DNA from: Eumeta japonica
Lineage: Eukaryota > Arthropoda > Insecta > Lepidoptera > Psychidae
Assembly (NCBI GenBank): GCA_005406025.1
Contig: BGZK01000097.1
Coordinates: 186,001 to 250,000 of the forward strand
Direction: 5' to 3'
Length of the DNA: 64,000 nt
The translations under genes were made by a program, and so were the position numbers. The notes beneath the pieces are model-generated. The model was not told the DNA's origin and searched no databases. It saw nothing but the letters and a program-made list of their open reading frames with translations. Positions within the stretch are counted from its first letter, which is position 1; each line of letters opens with the position of its first letter. Positions 1-11,375 of the stretch are shown piece by piece.

Positions 1-235
1 TAAAAGCATCATCTATTCTCTGTTTGGTGTTTTTGGCACCGGTGGCCGACTCCCACGTCTCCCCTTCCATACAGCCGATTCTAACCAATGGATATCCTAT
101 TGCCTCCTAAGAGACCGGCAACGCCCTGGTGACTCCTTTAGGGTTGCGAGTGTCCATGGGTGGCGGTTACCATCTACTCTCTATTCGTTCGCCTGTTTGT
201 TTGCCACTCGACTATCCTATAAAAAAAAGTAAAAT
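1..235 (+). repeat. 3' tail of a lepidopteran non-LTR retrotransposon
   Basis: The stretch carries the order 'GGCAACGCCCTGGTGACTCC', then 'GTGTCCATGGGTGGCGG', then 'CGCCTGTTTGTTTGCC', followed by an A-rich run near 221-229. I know this order as the 3' end of a very common lepidopteran LINE family (CR1/Jockey-like; exact family not assigned). It has no convincing coding sequence, so it is a 5'-truncated insertion in + orientation. A diverged piece of the same tail lies at 35265-35345. The left border is outside or at the window edge. Confidence 0.6.
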
Positions 236-377
236 CAATACGATGGGAGTGCGATTCTTGTGCAGAGTGTGTGTCTTGGTGGATAAATGTACGAACAAGG
301 TTGTCATGGCTAAGGAAAGATATCTTGCGGTGGTTTTGGCTGTCTGAAAAAGATATATGAAAATAATTTGACAAAAC

Positions 378-622
378 TTGAAGCGAATGTGTGCGATGGA
401 AAGGTCGGCAAGGGTCACTCTAGAAAATACTATGCAGACCATATTGATGGCATATTAAAAAAGGGCCAAACTTTAATCACCCGAAACCGATGGGCTTGAA
501 TGAAACGACTGATTGATGTCCATGAAGCAAGAGAGATACATAAAGATCGCACCATGTGGAAATATACGATCTCTGTTTACCCTTCCGGGTAATAGGCGTA
601 AGTTTGTAGGTAATTATAATAA
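378..622 (+). repeat. 3'-end fragment of the LINE family found at 53.8-57.2 kb
   Basis: Reading + strand, the segment contains 'GGAAAGGTCGGCAAGGGTCA', a central part with a 'GAGAGATACA..AAGATCGCACCATGTGGAAAT' order, and 'TTTACCCTTCCGGGTAATAG' before an A-rich end. The reverse complement of 53840-54060 has the same words in the same order, as does 45750-45906. It is therefore a 5'-truncated copy of that non-LTR retrotransposon, reduced to its 3' untranslated end. No protein is encoded. Confidence 0.6.
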
Positions 623-2430
623 AAAAAGATTAATATATAAGATCTAATCCTCTCATAATACCCTTTAGCCAGATAAATCGTGGTCGTGCTGCATTATAGC
701 TAGCTCCTTCTTACGCAACGTTAGGTTTACGTTGGACGTGATTTAACGCCACGACCAGAATATACGCGTACACATACGTCACACATACGTCGCGGACGAC
801 AAGGACGTCGTCCAATATGTGATAAAAATTCTATTCATATTATTCATAGAATTTTAGTATATCTCCTTAAGCAATGTCGTCACCCTGTTATAGATAGCTA
901 TTGGAATCTCCTTTGACATTCAATGAAATGAGTAATTCAATGGATACTCTTATGAGAATCCATTGAATTTCTAAGAAACTTAAAAGTTTAATGTTTTACG
1001 AACTAAAGAGAAAAACTCTTTCTTTTGCAATGCATGTTAAAAACACTTCATAAAAATTGTATGTCGGAATGAAAATTCAAGACAAACCAAAAAAGTTAAA
1101 TGTTTATTTAAAATCTGAAAAATAATGTATTCCCGTCAGCAAATTCTATGCCTTAATCAGATCTTACGTTTTCGTTTGTCTGTTGATTTGTCTGAAATAA
1201 CTTGACCTTAAAAGTGCGAATAATATTGACTTGAAACTTATTATTTTGTAGACTGTGGCCTTGAAATCAAATTTAGCTATTTTTAATCACGGAACAATAT
1301 TCTATTTTCACGGGAAAATGTTTGTCAAGGGTAATCATCAAAAACGTTTTCATTGTTTTATAGGTGATGTTTTTCTTATGCACCTTTTGAATATTTCAAT
1401 TTAATTTATTGTTTCTAGCGCTAAATTCAGACTAAAATCAAAATGGAAAATTGAAAAATATACAAGCCAGTATAAGTGTTTAAGAAGCTCCTGCCATTTA
1501 ACGACTATATGGACATCGACGCTTTAATTTACAACAGTAGAGAGATCGATTAAAAAGTATAAAAGAAATCATCCTATATTGAGACGGGCGAAGCCGCGGG
1601 CGGACTATTTAAAATATATTCGCTCATGAAGTAATGTTGGATGGTAATGTTAAGTTCATTTATGGCGCGACCCTAAAAGGGGGCTTTTGCACGGCGCGAG
1701 CGCGCACAAAAACGTAATATCATTTTGAACTTCTCGCGAAGTCAAAGGTCGTTTATAGATAAGGAGCCAGAGTTAAAAATACGTTGCCTATTTTTGAACT
1801 GAAAATTAAAAAAAATCTCGTTTTGTGTCTAAAACGATTCATAATACATACGTATGAAAGTAGTTTTTTACGGTATAAAAGTGTGCACAATTAAAAAAGT
1901 TCTTCAATCGAGATGTTTATGTGACGTAGCTGCCGCGACTTTGAATCCAGATGAACTTCATCGTTGAGTATTTTTATGATTAAAAGTATCAGCTAAGGCA
2001 AAGGTTAAACAATATGTAACAGGTAATGTATAAGCTTGAAGAAAACTGCACTTCGGGCAAAACTTATCGGAATCTGCAAAGACACGTAAAATTGCTAACA
2101 CATCAATAGAGGAAACCACTGCCCAACATTAGGACATTAATTATATGTGACGTTAATTTCGGAATAAGAAACATGAAAACTTTTATCTATCTATCAAAAG
2201 TTGTAAAGATCATAAAACTCATATAAAATCTCACAAAGATATTTCGTATTTCGTTAAAAACGTATAAGAAATTGAAAAACATATAAAATGAGATGATTGA
2301 GGGATTAGGAATAAATAGAAAACGAAATATAATTGTTATTACAATATTTATTAGACTTTAAAAGTGAACGGAAATGTAGATTGTCTGCTCAGGATTATAT
2401 AATCTTAATCGTCCAATAACAAAGTTATTC
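623..2430. other. A/T-rich non-coding stretch, probably intronic
   Basis: I see no coding region, RNA gene or long repeat here. The only recognisable piece is 'GGGCGAAGCCGCGGGCGG' near 1586-1603, the reverse complement of the GCCCGCGGCTTCGCCCG-type motif that recurs across the window. The segment most likely belongs to the large intron of the guanylate cyclase gene. Confidence 0.4.
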
Positions 2431-2439
2431 AATCGCTAG

Positions 2440-2830
2440 ACACAAGTAACATTTTTGGCTATCATCAGAGGCATCGTTCGAGTTCGGGGGCCCGTACTGC
2501 AAAACGTACGATCAAAAAGCGCTCCGTCTCCGTCTTCCCGCCTATTATGTGGATGTGCGACGAAATTTCAATAACACGAGTGAGTTGTTTCGTACGTATC
2601 TGTTCCATATGCGAGGCTCAGAAAAAAATCCCTCTGCGAATAACAGGATTATAGGTGCCCTTTGTGGTTTTTCATGGGGCGTAATATATTTTGTTTGATG
2701 TACTGAAGTGATAGACCGCATTTGTTTTATGTAAAAGGTGGTATGTGTGGTTGTTGTGCTTGTAACGAGTTCGCCGCCGCCGTAATTTATGTCGTGTGTA
2801 ATAAATTTAGATTGAACTCGTTCATTCAAA
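2440..2830. other. CpG-richer patch, possible conserved non-coding element
   Basis: This patch has clear CpG content (for example around 2473-2545 and 2768-2790) within A/T-rich surroundings. A 94-codon open frame on the - strand exists but has no domain I recognise and low-complexity Thr runs, so I do not call a gene. It could be a conserved regulatory element or a remnant of an older insertion. Confidence 0.3.
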
Positions 2831-4037
2831 AGTGAAATATCAAAAAAGAGGCGTTATATCGGTATTGTATTATTTGCTCACGGATATGTTTTTGTATTTA
2901 TGTTTCATTAAAATTAGTTAGAAATTTTGCGAACAATGTTTCGAAACATTTTTGAAGTTTACTCTTTAAAAAACGATTTTTCGTATATAAGCCCGGGGTA
3001 TGAAAAATCATGGGGAGTAAAATAAATCTTGGCGTTACGTTACGTTACGTTAAGTTCAGGTTAGTCTCGTGTGTATGAAGACTATACACTTGTATAGTCT
3101 TGATACGCATGCGCGACTATCTTGCGCATCTCCTAGCAGTATATATATCGTATTTCAGTTGCTACAAATCAATTGTCTCAGTATTCAATGATGTTGATAT
3201 TGTTCCTGGAATAAACACAAAGCAAGATGACGCAAATGGTGAATAAAATCAATTTTGCTTAAAACTTTATTATATAAACTTATCATTGTCTATGTTTTCA
3301 TTGTTTTTTTTTTAATGTATTTTAATAAATAAATGTATTATGCATGTTATGAGTATAATAAAAATTCACTAATCTATTTATTTTATAATCGTTCGTAAAG
3401 AATAAACTCCAGTCGTGCGTCGGAGTTGACACACGCACAGTTTTTATAAAGTTTGTTTCTTATGAATCTGGCTTAAATGGACATGCATTGGTCTATGAAT
3501 GACTTATTTTTTTAACAAATTTATTTATATTGATTTTTAATTAAATAAATCAACCTGAGTAGTCAATTACAGTTCTTTCACTTGTCTTTCAGGAACTATT
3601 TCATTGACCATATTTCGAGTTAGGGTTCAGTTGACCACCGAGAAATGGCTAACAACTACGGATCACGATCTGTAATTCAACATTAATCCGAACGTCAATC
3701 ATATTTTTATATTGTCGAGTAATACGAAAAGGCCATGGCCATATTCAGATCATATTTGTGTAGATCTACCTTATAGCGGGAATATGTTTTTTAAGATAAT
3801 CCTACTTGATTCTCATATACCTCTCTAAGTTTTACCCTAACAAACATAAACATAGCCGAATCGAAAAACCCCTTCTCCATTTTTTAAGTCGTACACAAAA
3901 CGCCCGAAGACAAATCGTCTGTTAGTTCTGCTAATTGTAATGGCTAATGTCACGCAAACGAATCGATCGTCGATAATACAAAAATAATGGTCTAGCTTTA
4001 AAATTAACACGTATTGTGAAAAATGAAATAAAAAAAT
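2831..4037. other. A/T-rich non-coding stretch
   Basis: Nothing coding is visible. A short GTTAC-type run occurs at about 3034-3052. The right edge borders the interspersed element that starts near 4038. Confidence 0.4.
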
Positions 4038-4489
4038 GGTTTGCCTGTAAAGTCGGTATACGGGCGAAAGTTTTACGTGACAACGACTTTGAATGGTAAA
4101 ATCATTTTAATGTGAATATTCATTCGTATAGTAGGAAGAAGGATGAAATAATAGTAACAATTTAAAACATTTATTTATACAAAGAATTATATTTAAAACA
4201 TTAATTTATACAAAGAATCTACTGAATTTCATATTAACAAAATTTTATTTTTACCTTTACACATACATACGTATTTATATACAAATATACATACAATAAC
4301 TTGCAATACACAAGCTATGCATAATTCCTAGTGCTGCGCGCGCAGACCGATCATAGTTGAGTGGGAGAGAGACGCAAGGCATTCGGCGACCTCTCTCGTT
4401 CGGTGACTCATCGTTACGTTACCGAGCGTTACACTTTTCAAAGTGACTCCCAGCCGCAACCTAATTTAAGACGTTGTCACGTCAAAAAC
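4038..4489 (-). mobile_element. Unclassified non-autonomous element, copy A
   Basis: The same sequence occurs in reverse orientation at 44184-44638 and, with a changed internal part, at 52069-52595. One end reads 'GGTTTGCCTGTAAAGTCGG' followed by 'TTTTACGTGACAACG'; the other end, reverse complemented, reads 'TTTTTGACGTGACAACGTC'. The two ends therefore share an imperfect inverted core, TTTT(G)ACGTGACAACG. Inside is a duplicated 'TTTAAAACATT.ATTTATACA' unit near 4163-4216. There is no open frame of note, so this is a MITE-like or otherwise non-autonomous element. Its superfamily is unknown to me. Confidence 0.65.
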
Positions 4490-4811
4490 TATTACATCCT
4501 AAAATTTTGATACATATGCATGAGAGCTTTTCAATGAAGCGACTTTAGAAACTTTAGACTGCAAAGAAACAATGCAAAAGCGAGATTTTCCGTATTTCTA
4601 ACTCGGAATCCTCGCACATCGCTCCTTTGGCGAGTACCATTCGTCTACGTCACGTCTGATAAAGAAAATAGGACTCTTTAGTTGATCAAACGTCGCGGCT
4701 GTGACGGGAAAACGAATTTGACACGGTCTTGCATGCGAAACCGGTGACACGTTTGAGATTGCATGAGATTCGTGCTTTCTGAGCGTAATCGATATCTACA
4801 TCTATATATGT

Positions 4812-5010
4812 AACTAGCTCTTGCCCGTAGCTCCGTCCGCGCAAATTTAATATGATGAAAATTTTATTTTCGAATAGGGTTTGCCTAAAATCCGTCCTTA
4901 GGGTGCCTCTACGTACTGTAAAGAGTTACTATGCCAAATTTCAAATTAATCGGAATTAAAATTTCGTAGATTTTGTCATGAGACAGTCAGTGGTATTTCG
5001 CTTGTATATA
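4812..5010 (+). repeat. Interspersed repeat with 'CCCGTAGCTCCGTCCGCG' head
   Basis: The head 'ACTAGCTCTTGCCCGTAGC' is followed by 'TACTATGCCAAATTTCAA', then 'GAGACAGTCAGTGG' and a T/A-rich end. The same order occurs at 58219-58420. This is a short retroposed repeat typical of Lepidoptera (LINE 3' end or SINE; class not settled). No coding sequence. Confidence 0.55.
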
Positions 5011-7735
5011 TTATTGGATTATTGGATTTTGCTTCTTAAAAATTGACTTTTCATATATGGCCCGCGTTACGCAATTTAGATGGGGTATGAAATCGAGTGT
5101 TAACAAAAAGTGAAGACGTTGTTGTGCTGCCCCTCCGCACAACTTACTCGCGCGTCGTATTATGAATAACAAAATTTTAACATAAATAACTGAATTTCCA
5201 ATGTATATGGTGTTAAGCGTTATTGCCATTGATACCATGCTACAAGATTTATGTAATACATTTTATGGAATTAATAAAAATGAATATGATATATAAATGC
5301 TTTCAATATTTTGAAAGTTACCATTAGCTATACCCTTTTCCTTCTATTATATATTTAAAGATATTTCATATATTCGCCTTTATTTATTTCGTACATTTTT
5401 TCCTTAAGAATGTATTCTTAAGGAGCAAACGCCAGTCGCACGTCGGAGCTGACACGTGCCACTTTTTTTGAATTCCACACGTCTTTCACCATTTTTTTTT
5501 TATTATTTTCATAACATATAACACCCAGCTAAGTGGGTGGGTGACGACTAGTGTATAATAAAAGGAATATATTGAAGGTCTTTTTTGTTTGAAACGTTAT
5601 GCTCCATATGAAAGACCAAATGAAGAGGTAGAATTGCAGATTTGAAAGTATCAGCTGGCCCGATACTATCAGAATTAAAGTTTAAAACTCATTGATTTAA
5701 TTCTTTTCAGGGTTCTTTATGCCTGATGAAAAAAAAAGATTTCTATAGAAATAGAGTAATATTATAACATTACTCCCTAGTCTTACAGCATATTTTTTTC
5801 AAATTTGTTGGACGAAAAAACTTGCAATTTGGTAAGTGTATAGAATTTAGTTGTTAATTTTTAGGAACAAATTAGATACGTAAAAAAAATTTTCGTTGAA
5901 TACATTATATGTAGAATCAAATAAACGGTTTTGTTATGATGAATATAAAAAAATACAATTTTTCTACAATTTTAAAAAGAATAATTTAAAAGACATTTGT
6001 AAAAAAAATTGAAAATTGATCATCCTCCTCCTCTTGCCTCTGAAACTATCTTAGCCTAAAACCATAAATAAGTACAAAATTTACATAAATTTAGAGAACT
6101 TCGCTTATGTTTTGGAGACAAATTTAAAATTAAAACCTTAAATCCTTATATTCTCATGGATAACGGAAAATATTCGTGAAGAACAAATGTTTATGCAAGA
6201 TGTTTTGTAACTTTAGTAAGAACTAATTATTTCGATCGGTCTAGTGGTTATTATTATAGTCCACTTTGAGTTGGGTCCTAATTTTGCGATCAATTTTGTA
6301 TTGTTTCTTCTCGGAACAAAGTTCATTAGGCGGGTTGCGTAGGAGTGGACTTATAGAAGAGACACAACAAAAAAGCGTTACGCCCCCTATAGGCGACTTT
6401 CTCAACTCTTTCTCTCCTTTATGATTTATTATTGGATATATTTCTATGTAATCGATAATTCACTATTTTATATGTAATTTTTATTAAGTGAATATTTGTT
6501 TTAAATACCAAATGAAACGCTGATTTTTTTCTTTACCTTGCATTGTTTATATCGATTAACAAAAAATCGTTCCTGACAGGACTTTAATTTTTTTATTTTA
6601 ATTATTTCTTACAAATTTAGGTCAAATTTAAATAAAACATGGTACCTAATGCAAGTACCATTCGCACTTAGCCTGTTTATATTTTAATAAGTCCATCTAT
6701 ATGTTGTATTATAATTCTACTGTTTGTTAATATTAAAGTAAATGCTCAAGTTCGTTACAAAGTCTGTTTATCAGTGACTTTATAAAGAAGTATATTTTTC
6801 ATAAAATAATTCTTAGCTCTTAGTATACAGTATTTTATGGGATTGGCTTTGTGAATGCATTAGAAATGTGTAATAGGAAATGGAGAGAAGTGTGAACTAT
6901 TCGATTTACCATAATACGATCGTTCGGTGCGGCCTGCAGATGGCGCTCTTGCTGCGATACGTCAGCGTGTTCAAAGTATTTGGAAAAAGTTAGTACAAAG
7001 TGTATGAATTCGGTTCAACCAATATTTGATACTAATATCTTAATAAGAATTTTGCTCGTCGCCGAGATAACACGTTCCGTCATCCGCAGTTGCTATAAAG
7101 CTTTAGTTTTTCTTTTAGATTTCTATGTAAGGAGCAATTGACTTTTGCCCGTGGTTCGTTCGGCCACAATCTTAATTAAGAAAAAAAGAACCTTGATCGA
7201 GATTTTCGTCTGTATTAAATCGTTTTTATTAAACTTGGTTAATCATACCTTTTACATATATATGCTCATTTGAAGTAATAATATAGGTATATAAGTGCAA
7301 ACTTTTTGTTTAGGTCAATAGTGAAAATATTTTAGGAAATACTAATATTCGTATTCCCGTATTTAAGCATAAATCAGATATATTTATTGTAAATTAGGTG
7401 GGCTGAAGAAAAATTAAAATTAGTGTTTTATTTTTTTTTGGAAAAATCACTGCTTTTTCATTTTGTAATAGTTTTTATTTTAATATATATTTTTTTATTA
7501 AATTTTAAGTTCATTGTAGAAAACCCTTATATTTAATGGCTATTTTACATGTAATTGGTCTCTACCAAGAATGAAACAAAACTATATGTAAATTATTTCG
7601 TAGTTTGACTAACCAAAAGACAAGAACAGTAATAGGATTATCTACTTAGTGTTTCAATCTTTTATAATAAATTCCCGCGGTTCCGTCCGAAAAGAAAAAA
7701 AGTAAACGAATAAGACGTTTGCAAGAGAAACCGTA
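5011..7735. other. A/T-rich non-coding stretch with repeat debris
   Basis: No gene is supported. Small diverged pieces of the 'CCCG(C/T)GGTTCCGTCCG' motif appear near 7144-7172 and 7674-7690. Poly-T and poly-A runs are frequent. The stretch is most likely intronic to the guanylate cyclase gene. Confidence 0.4.
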
Positions 7736-7739
7736 TTTA

Positions 7740-8060
7740 TCGAATTATAAATTTTGTCCCTCAGCCGGCGTCCGCGCGCGTACGCCGGGCCATCGCGTAA
7801 ACGGGAATTTCAATAATGCCCTGGCTGTATATCTCTCCAGCCCCCGGCGCGGGCGTCCGTCTCAATAAAAGTCCGCTCCGTGACAGAATTCGCGAAATAA
7901 CTCTAAAGGGAAAACATAAAAACACGATTTTAAATAACCTTTGCGTTGCCGTCGCCGTGGCGTGGCGACGATATGGCGTTAATCAAATTCGGAATGCATG
8001 CGCGTTCTCGTCTCTGAGACGAAGAGTTACTTTTTGACTTGAGCTGAATCAGGAACGATC
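7740..8060. other. CpG-rich patch, possible conserved non-coding element
   Basis: Around 7763-7870 the sequence is dense in CpG ('GGCGTCCGCGCGCGTACGCC') and moderately CpG-rich on to about 8030. A 73-codon + frame across it contains no recognisable domain. In an A/T-rich insect intron such an island may be a conserved regulatory element or an unrecognised exon. I favour the former because no open frame is flanked by good splice sites. Confidence 0.3.
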
Positions 8061-8564
8061 CATCCGCGTCCTCCCAGGCTCGGAGAAGGTACTAAGCAGT
8101 CTGTGACTGACGGTGGCGTTGCTTTGATGAGAGCTCTTACACTGCGGGTTGGTGTCGAGGGCTCAAGGTTGAAGAGCTTCAGTCTGAAATAAAACAGTAG
8201 AACCCGTTGTCGTTGTAGGTTGAAAGTATGTACGAAAAATAGAAAAGGGATGGTGAGAGGATGGTAATATAAGAAAAAGAAACGATTTTTAGTTTCTTTG
8301 TGTGTTTGTCTGTCTGATCGCACACATCTCTGAAATCACTTAATGGATTTTGATGTGGTTTTCATGGTTAGACAGAGTTTGTCTCGGAGCAGAATACACT
8401 TTCGTTTCTTTGTTTCATTTAAATCCTATATCAGAACAAAGTTATTGTCACTTATTTTTATAGCTAATATATGGGTGCCGACAAGAATCCAAAAATAAGA
8501 GGTCGATCCACCAACCCCAGTTCCTGTAAGACGACTATGAGACCACTATGCGAACGCCTCATAG

Positions 8565-9465
8565 TTCATAGAGCTTATCACAGCAACCCTGAAAGTCTAC
8601 AAAGCCACGTATGAGGATTGCACCAAGATGAATCTGCTGACGGCTGCGCTTGAAGACGCTGAAGCCACTCTATATGACAAGGATTCTCATACAATATTGA
8701 GAGGAAAGATGTGTATTATACATATGGCGGCCTATAGTGCAACAAATGGCCTAGGGGCCCTTAATGAAGAACAGATGGACCAAACAGAAAGATCAATATA
8801 CATTACCCCCTTGTATGATTCGATAGTGGTCACTGTTCGATGCACGAGGGTTGCGCTGGAGGAGCGAATCCTGGAGATGGCAAAATCTGTCACTAGACGT
8901 AAAGCTTCCAGTGATGCCAATATAAAATGGGGCAATGGAGTTCCAGGCTGCGGGAAAACAACATGGGACATGAAGCACTCGCTTCGAAATGGGGAGGGAC
9001 GTTATCATCACCACAACACGAAAAGCAGAAAGAAACCTCAAAGAAAAGCAGGCTAACTTGAAAAAGCCGATGCAAACAGTAAAGTGAGAACGAGGGTGTC
9101 GATCTTGGTGAATGGCTTCCGGGGACCAAAGAGCTGCGATCGACTGATCGTAGATAAAGCCCTCGTGAGCCACTTTGGAGCCATTGTTATGGCGACTCGG
9201 CTTGCGGGTGTAAAAGAGGTCCTCCTGATAGGCGATGTTAACCAACTTCCCTTCATCGACAGGCTGAACTTCTTTGAAATGCAGTACATTCGACCAAACC
9301 TGGTGACAACGTTCATGAAGAAACTGTTTTGCACCTACAGGAACCCGATGGATGTAGCATATAACCTTAACGAGGTATAAAGTGACATATATTCATCCAT
9401 GACTCAGATCCGGTCATTGCGACTGGAGAGATACAGTAACGCGATCACCCATATGGTCATTTATC
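8565..9465 (+). pseudogene. Endogenous viral element: alphavirus-like SF1 helicase (virga/nege-like)
   Basis: In the living virus this domain would be an RNA helicase / NTPase of the replicase polyprotein. Visible motifs are a Walker A signature (GVPGCGKTT, 8937-8963), a motif II region (LIVDKALVSHFGA, about 9144-9182) where the usual acidic Glu after Asp is Lys, a motif III region (LLIGDVNQLPF, about 9225-9257) and a motif near the C-terminus (CTYRNPMDVAY). The reading is broken: a TAA at 9054-9056, conserved residues moving to another frame between roughly 9000 and 9065 and back, and a second in-frame TAA at 9378-9380 beyond which similarity continues for about 25 codons. An upstream part (8565-8900) looks like a helicase-flanking linker. 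There is no methyltransferase or polymerase. The insert is sense-oriented within the probable guanylate cyclase intron. It cannot make a functional enzyme. Family placement is from motif pattern only. Confidence 0.82.
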
Positions 9466-9471
9466 TTATAC

Positions 9472-9511
9472 CTTATTAGGCTATGGCGCTAAATAGATGT
9501 AGCCTAATAAG
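9472..9511. repeat. 12-bp stem hairpin at the viral element's right flank
   Basis: CTTATTAGGCTA (9472-9483) is perfectly complementary to TAGCCTAATAAG (9500-9511) across a 16-base loop. It sits just past the last viral similarity and before the 148-bp repeat. Confidence 0.6.
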
Positions 9512-9540
9512 TTACAAGGCAAATAATCATTGCTAGCGCT

Positions 9541-9688
9541 AAATGTCTATAGACGACAGTATACAAACGAAAATACCATTCAAAAAAGAAAAAAAAACGG
9601 GTAAATGTTGAGGACTTGATTTTTAGTCGAAACCGAATATCGGATCGGAACTAGAAATACGAGACCGACCAACATCGAAATCAGGACC
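9541..9688 (+). repeat. 148-bp direct repeat, copy 1
   Basis: The block starting 'AAATGTCTATAGACGACAG' and ending 'GAAATCAGGACC' is repeated almost exactly at 9934-10082. Differences seen are one C to A, one T to C and one extra A in a poly-A run. Its second half is a degenerate purine-rich 'GGAACTAGAAATACGAGACC' tract of the type described for other repeats in this window. Confidence 0.85.
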
Positions 9689-9933
9689 AAGTTCGGAAAT
9701 GAAAAAGGGAACTAGAGTGCGATTGACAGAAAAATTGTTTAATATAAGCAGATCATTAATCATATTTTTTAGTCAAAATGATAATGCCTCCGTATTTGAA
9801 CCGTCACGATTTCTTAAACGTACATCGGAACCATTAATTCAAAATTAAATGGTTGTGGCAGTTATCTATATCTCTTTTAAACAATATTTTACTTGGACAC
9901 TATAATTCTGAAAGCTGAAGTTCGACAAAAAGC

Positions 9934-10082
9934 AAATGTCTATAGACGACAGTATACAAACGAAAATAACATTCAAAAAAGAAAAAAAAAACGGGTAAAT
10001 GTTGAGGACTTGATTTTTAGTCGAAACCGAATATCGGACCGGAACTAGAAATACGAGACCGACCAACATCGAAATCAGGACC
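9934..10082 (+). repeat. 148-bp direct repeat, copy 2
   Basis: This is a near-identical second copy of 9541-9688, with 245 bases between the copies. The high identity beside heavily decayed elements implies a recent duplication or an assembly artefact. Confidence 0.85.
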
Positions 10083-10179
10083 GTGATATAAAGTTTTTGA
10101 AACTTTATATCTTGGACCGTATACATAAAGTTGTTGAAAGCTTTTGCATTTTCTGTGTGTTTTTGAATTTATGTACAGG

Positions 10180-10180
<1 letters not shown>

Positions 10181-10207
<27 letters not shown>
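10181..10207. repeat. (AT)n microsatellite
   Basis: An uninterrupted AT dinucleotide run of about 13 units. Confidence 0.9.
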
Positions 10208-10210
<3 letters not shown>

Positions 10211-10335
10211 TAAAGATAAGTAGTTAATTAAGTTTATAGAGGACGTTACTAAAACCACGTAAAAATATTGTATTGTGTTAGGTTTTAATTAACCTGCTAC
10301 TAAAGTAGACCCTTCCACTAACTTTTTATTTCAGT

Positions 10336-10536
10336 TTGAGGGGCTTGATTCTTAAAGCGAAGAGAATGATAAATCGAAAAAAATATCGAAATATTTTTGA
10401 CGTGAATACGTCTTTAAATTTGCTTCTAAAATGGGTGGCAATTCAGAAAATTGATGATAACAAAATCCCGGGAAAGAGTTTGATGCTACAGCTACATATC
10501 TATCGTTTACATCAAAAATTTAATTTAACAACTTGA
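10336..10536 (+). pseudogene. Possible pogo/CENP-B-like HTH transposase fragment
   Basis: A 66-codon frame ending at TGA 10534-10536 contains 'NLLLKWVAIQKIDDNKIPG' followed by 'MLQLHIYRLHQKFN'. The hydrophobic-Trp spacing followed by a 'P-G-x-x-L/M' turn resembles the second helix-turn-helix (CENP-B/Tc5 type) of pogo and Jerky-like transposases. The fragment is short, lacks the DDE catalytic core, and a good acceptor-like 'TTTTTATTTCAG' precedes it by chance or as an old splice site. It may be a transposon relic in the intron. The match is weak and from pattern only. Confidence 0.35.
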
Positions 10537-11375
10537 TAGCCAAAAAATAAAATATTTCGTTACGTTTAATGAAGATTGTAAAGAATTGCACGCAGTGGAG
10601 GGGAAAGAGCCAATATTTTGAGGTCATTTCGCTGCGTCACAAAAATTTTTTTAGTATAAATTTTGACTCGAAGACACTATAATCTTCGTTTGAGTTTCAA
10701 TCATCAGCTCTTGTCAAAGTCTATCGATTACGTACATACATTATTAATGAGAAAAAAATTGTAAAATATGTATATTTAGAGTTAGAGTAAAAATTTGAAA
10801 TTAGTAATACAATATTGACCTAAATTCTAATCCGAAAAGTCAAATCAAAATATAATGATCACATACGGTTGGAAAGGGCTTCTCTAGTACAATCCAGTGA
10901 TACCCATGAAACACTATATGACTGCCGGGGACGTAAAAGAACGAAGGCGTTCCAGCAAATTAACGACGGCGCCAGTACATCTGCGGGTAGGGCGTTCAAG
11001 GCCGTGTAAGTGGATGATGTAATCTTTTCTAAGTCAACGATGGTCTGTATAGACATCGATTATGTGCGAACACCGATTATAAAAGACGCAATTAGCAGCT
11101 AGTGCACGTTTGACTGCTGTGCCTATAACTACCCGAATACCAAATGAATGTCTTAAGATTCAAAAATAACAATGCATATAATTGGGTAAAATAAAATATT
11201 ATCCTTTACGTACACTTATTCACGTAAAATACGGCCGCGTCCACGACACAGCCGAACACAGCTATTTTTTCTTATTTAAATACGTGTCAAACTATCAACA
11301 GCACGATCAAAATATCGAACGTACTGATGATGTGATCGTGGAAAAAATGCGTAGTTTAACAATTTCTTCCATCAG

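Noticed and set aside
8732..9334. Several - strand open frames of 78-150 codons
   Set aside because: They are antisense shadows of the viral helicase relic; the recognised motifs are all on the + strand.
10859..11056. Open frames on both strands, GC-richer, with a GTAAGT on the + strand near 11007
   Set aside because: The + frame could be an exon, but its wording does not match the expected preceding cyclase exon and no family is recognised; the - frame has no domain.
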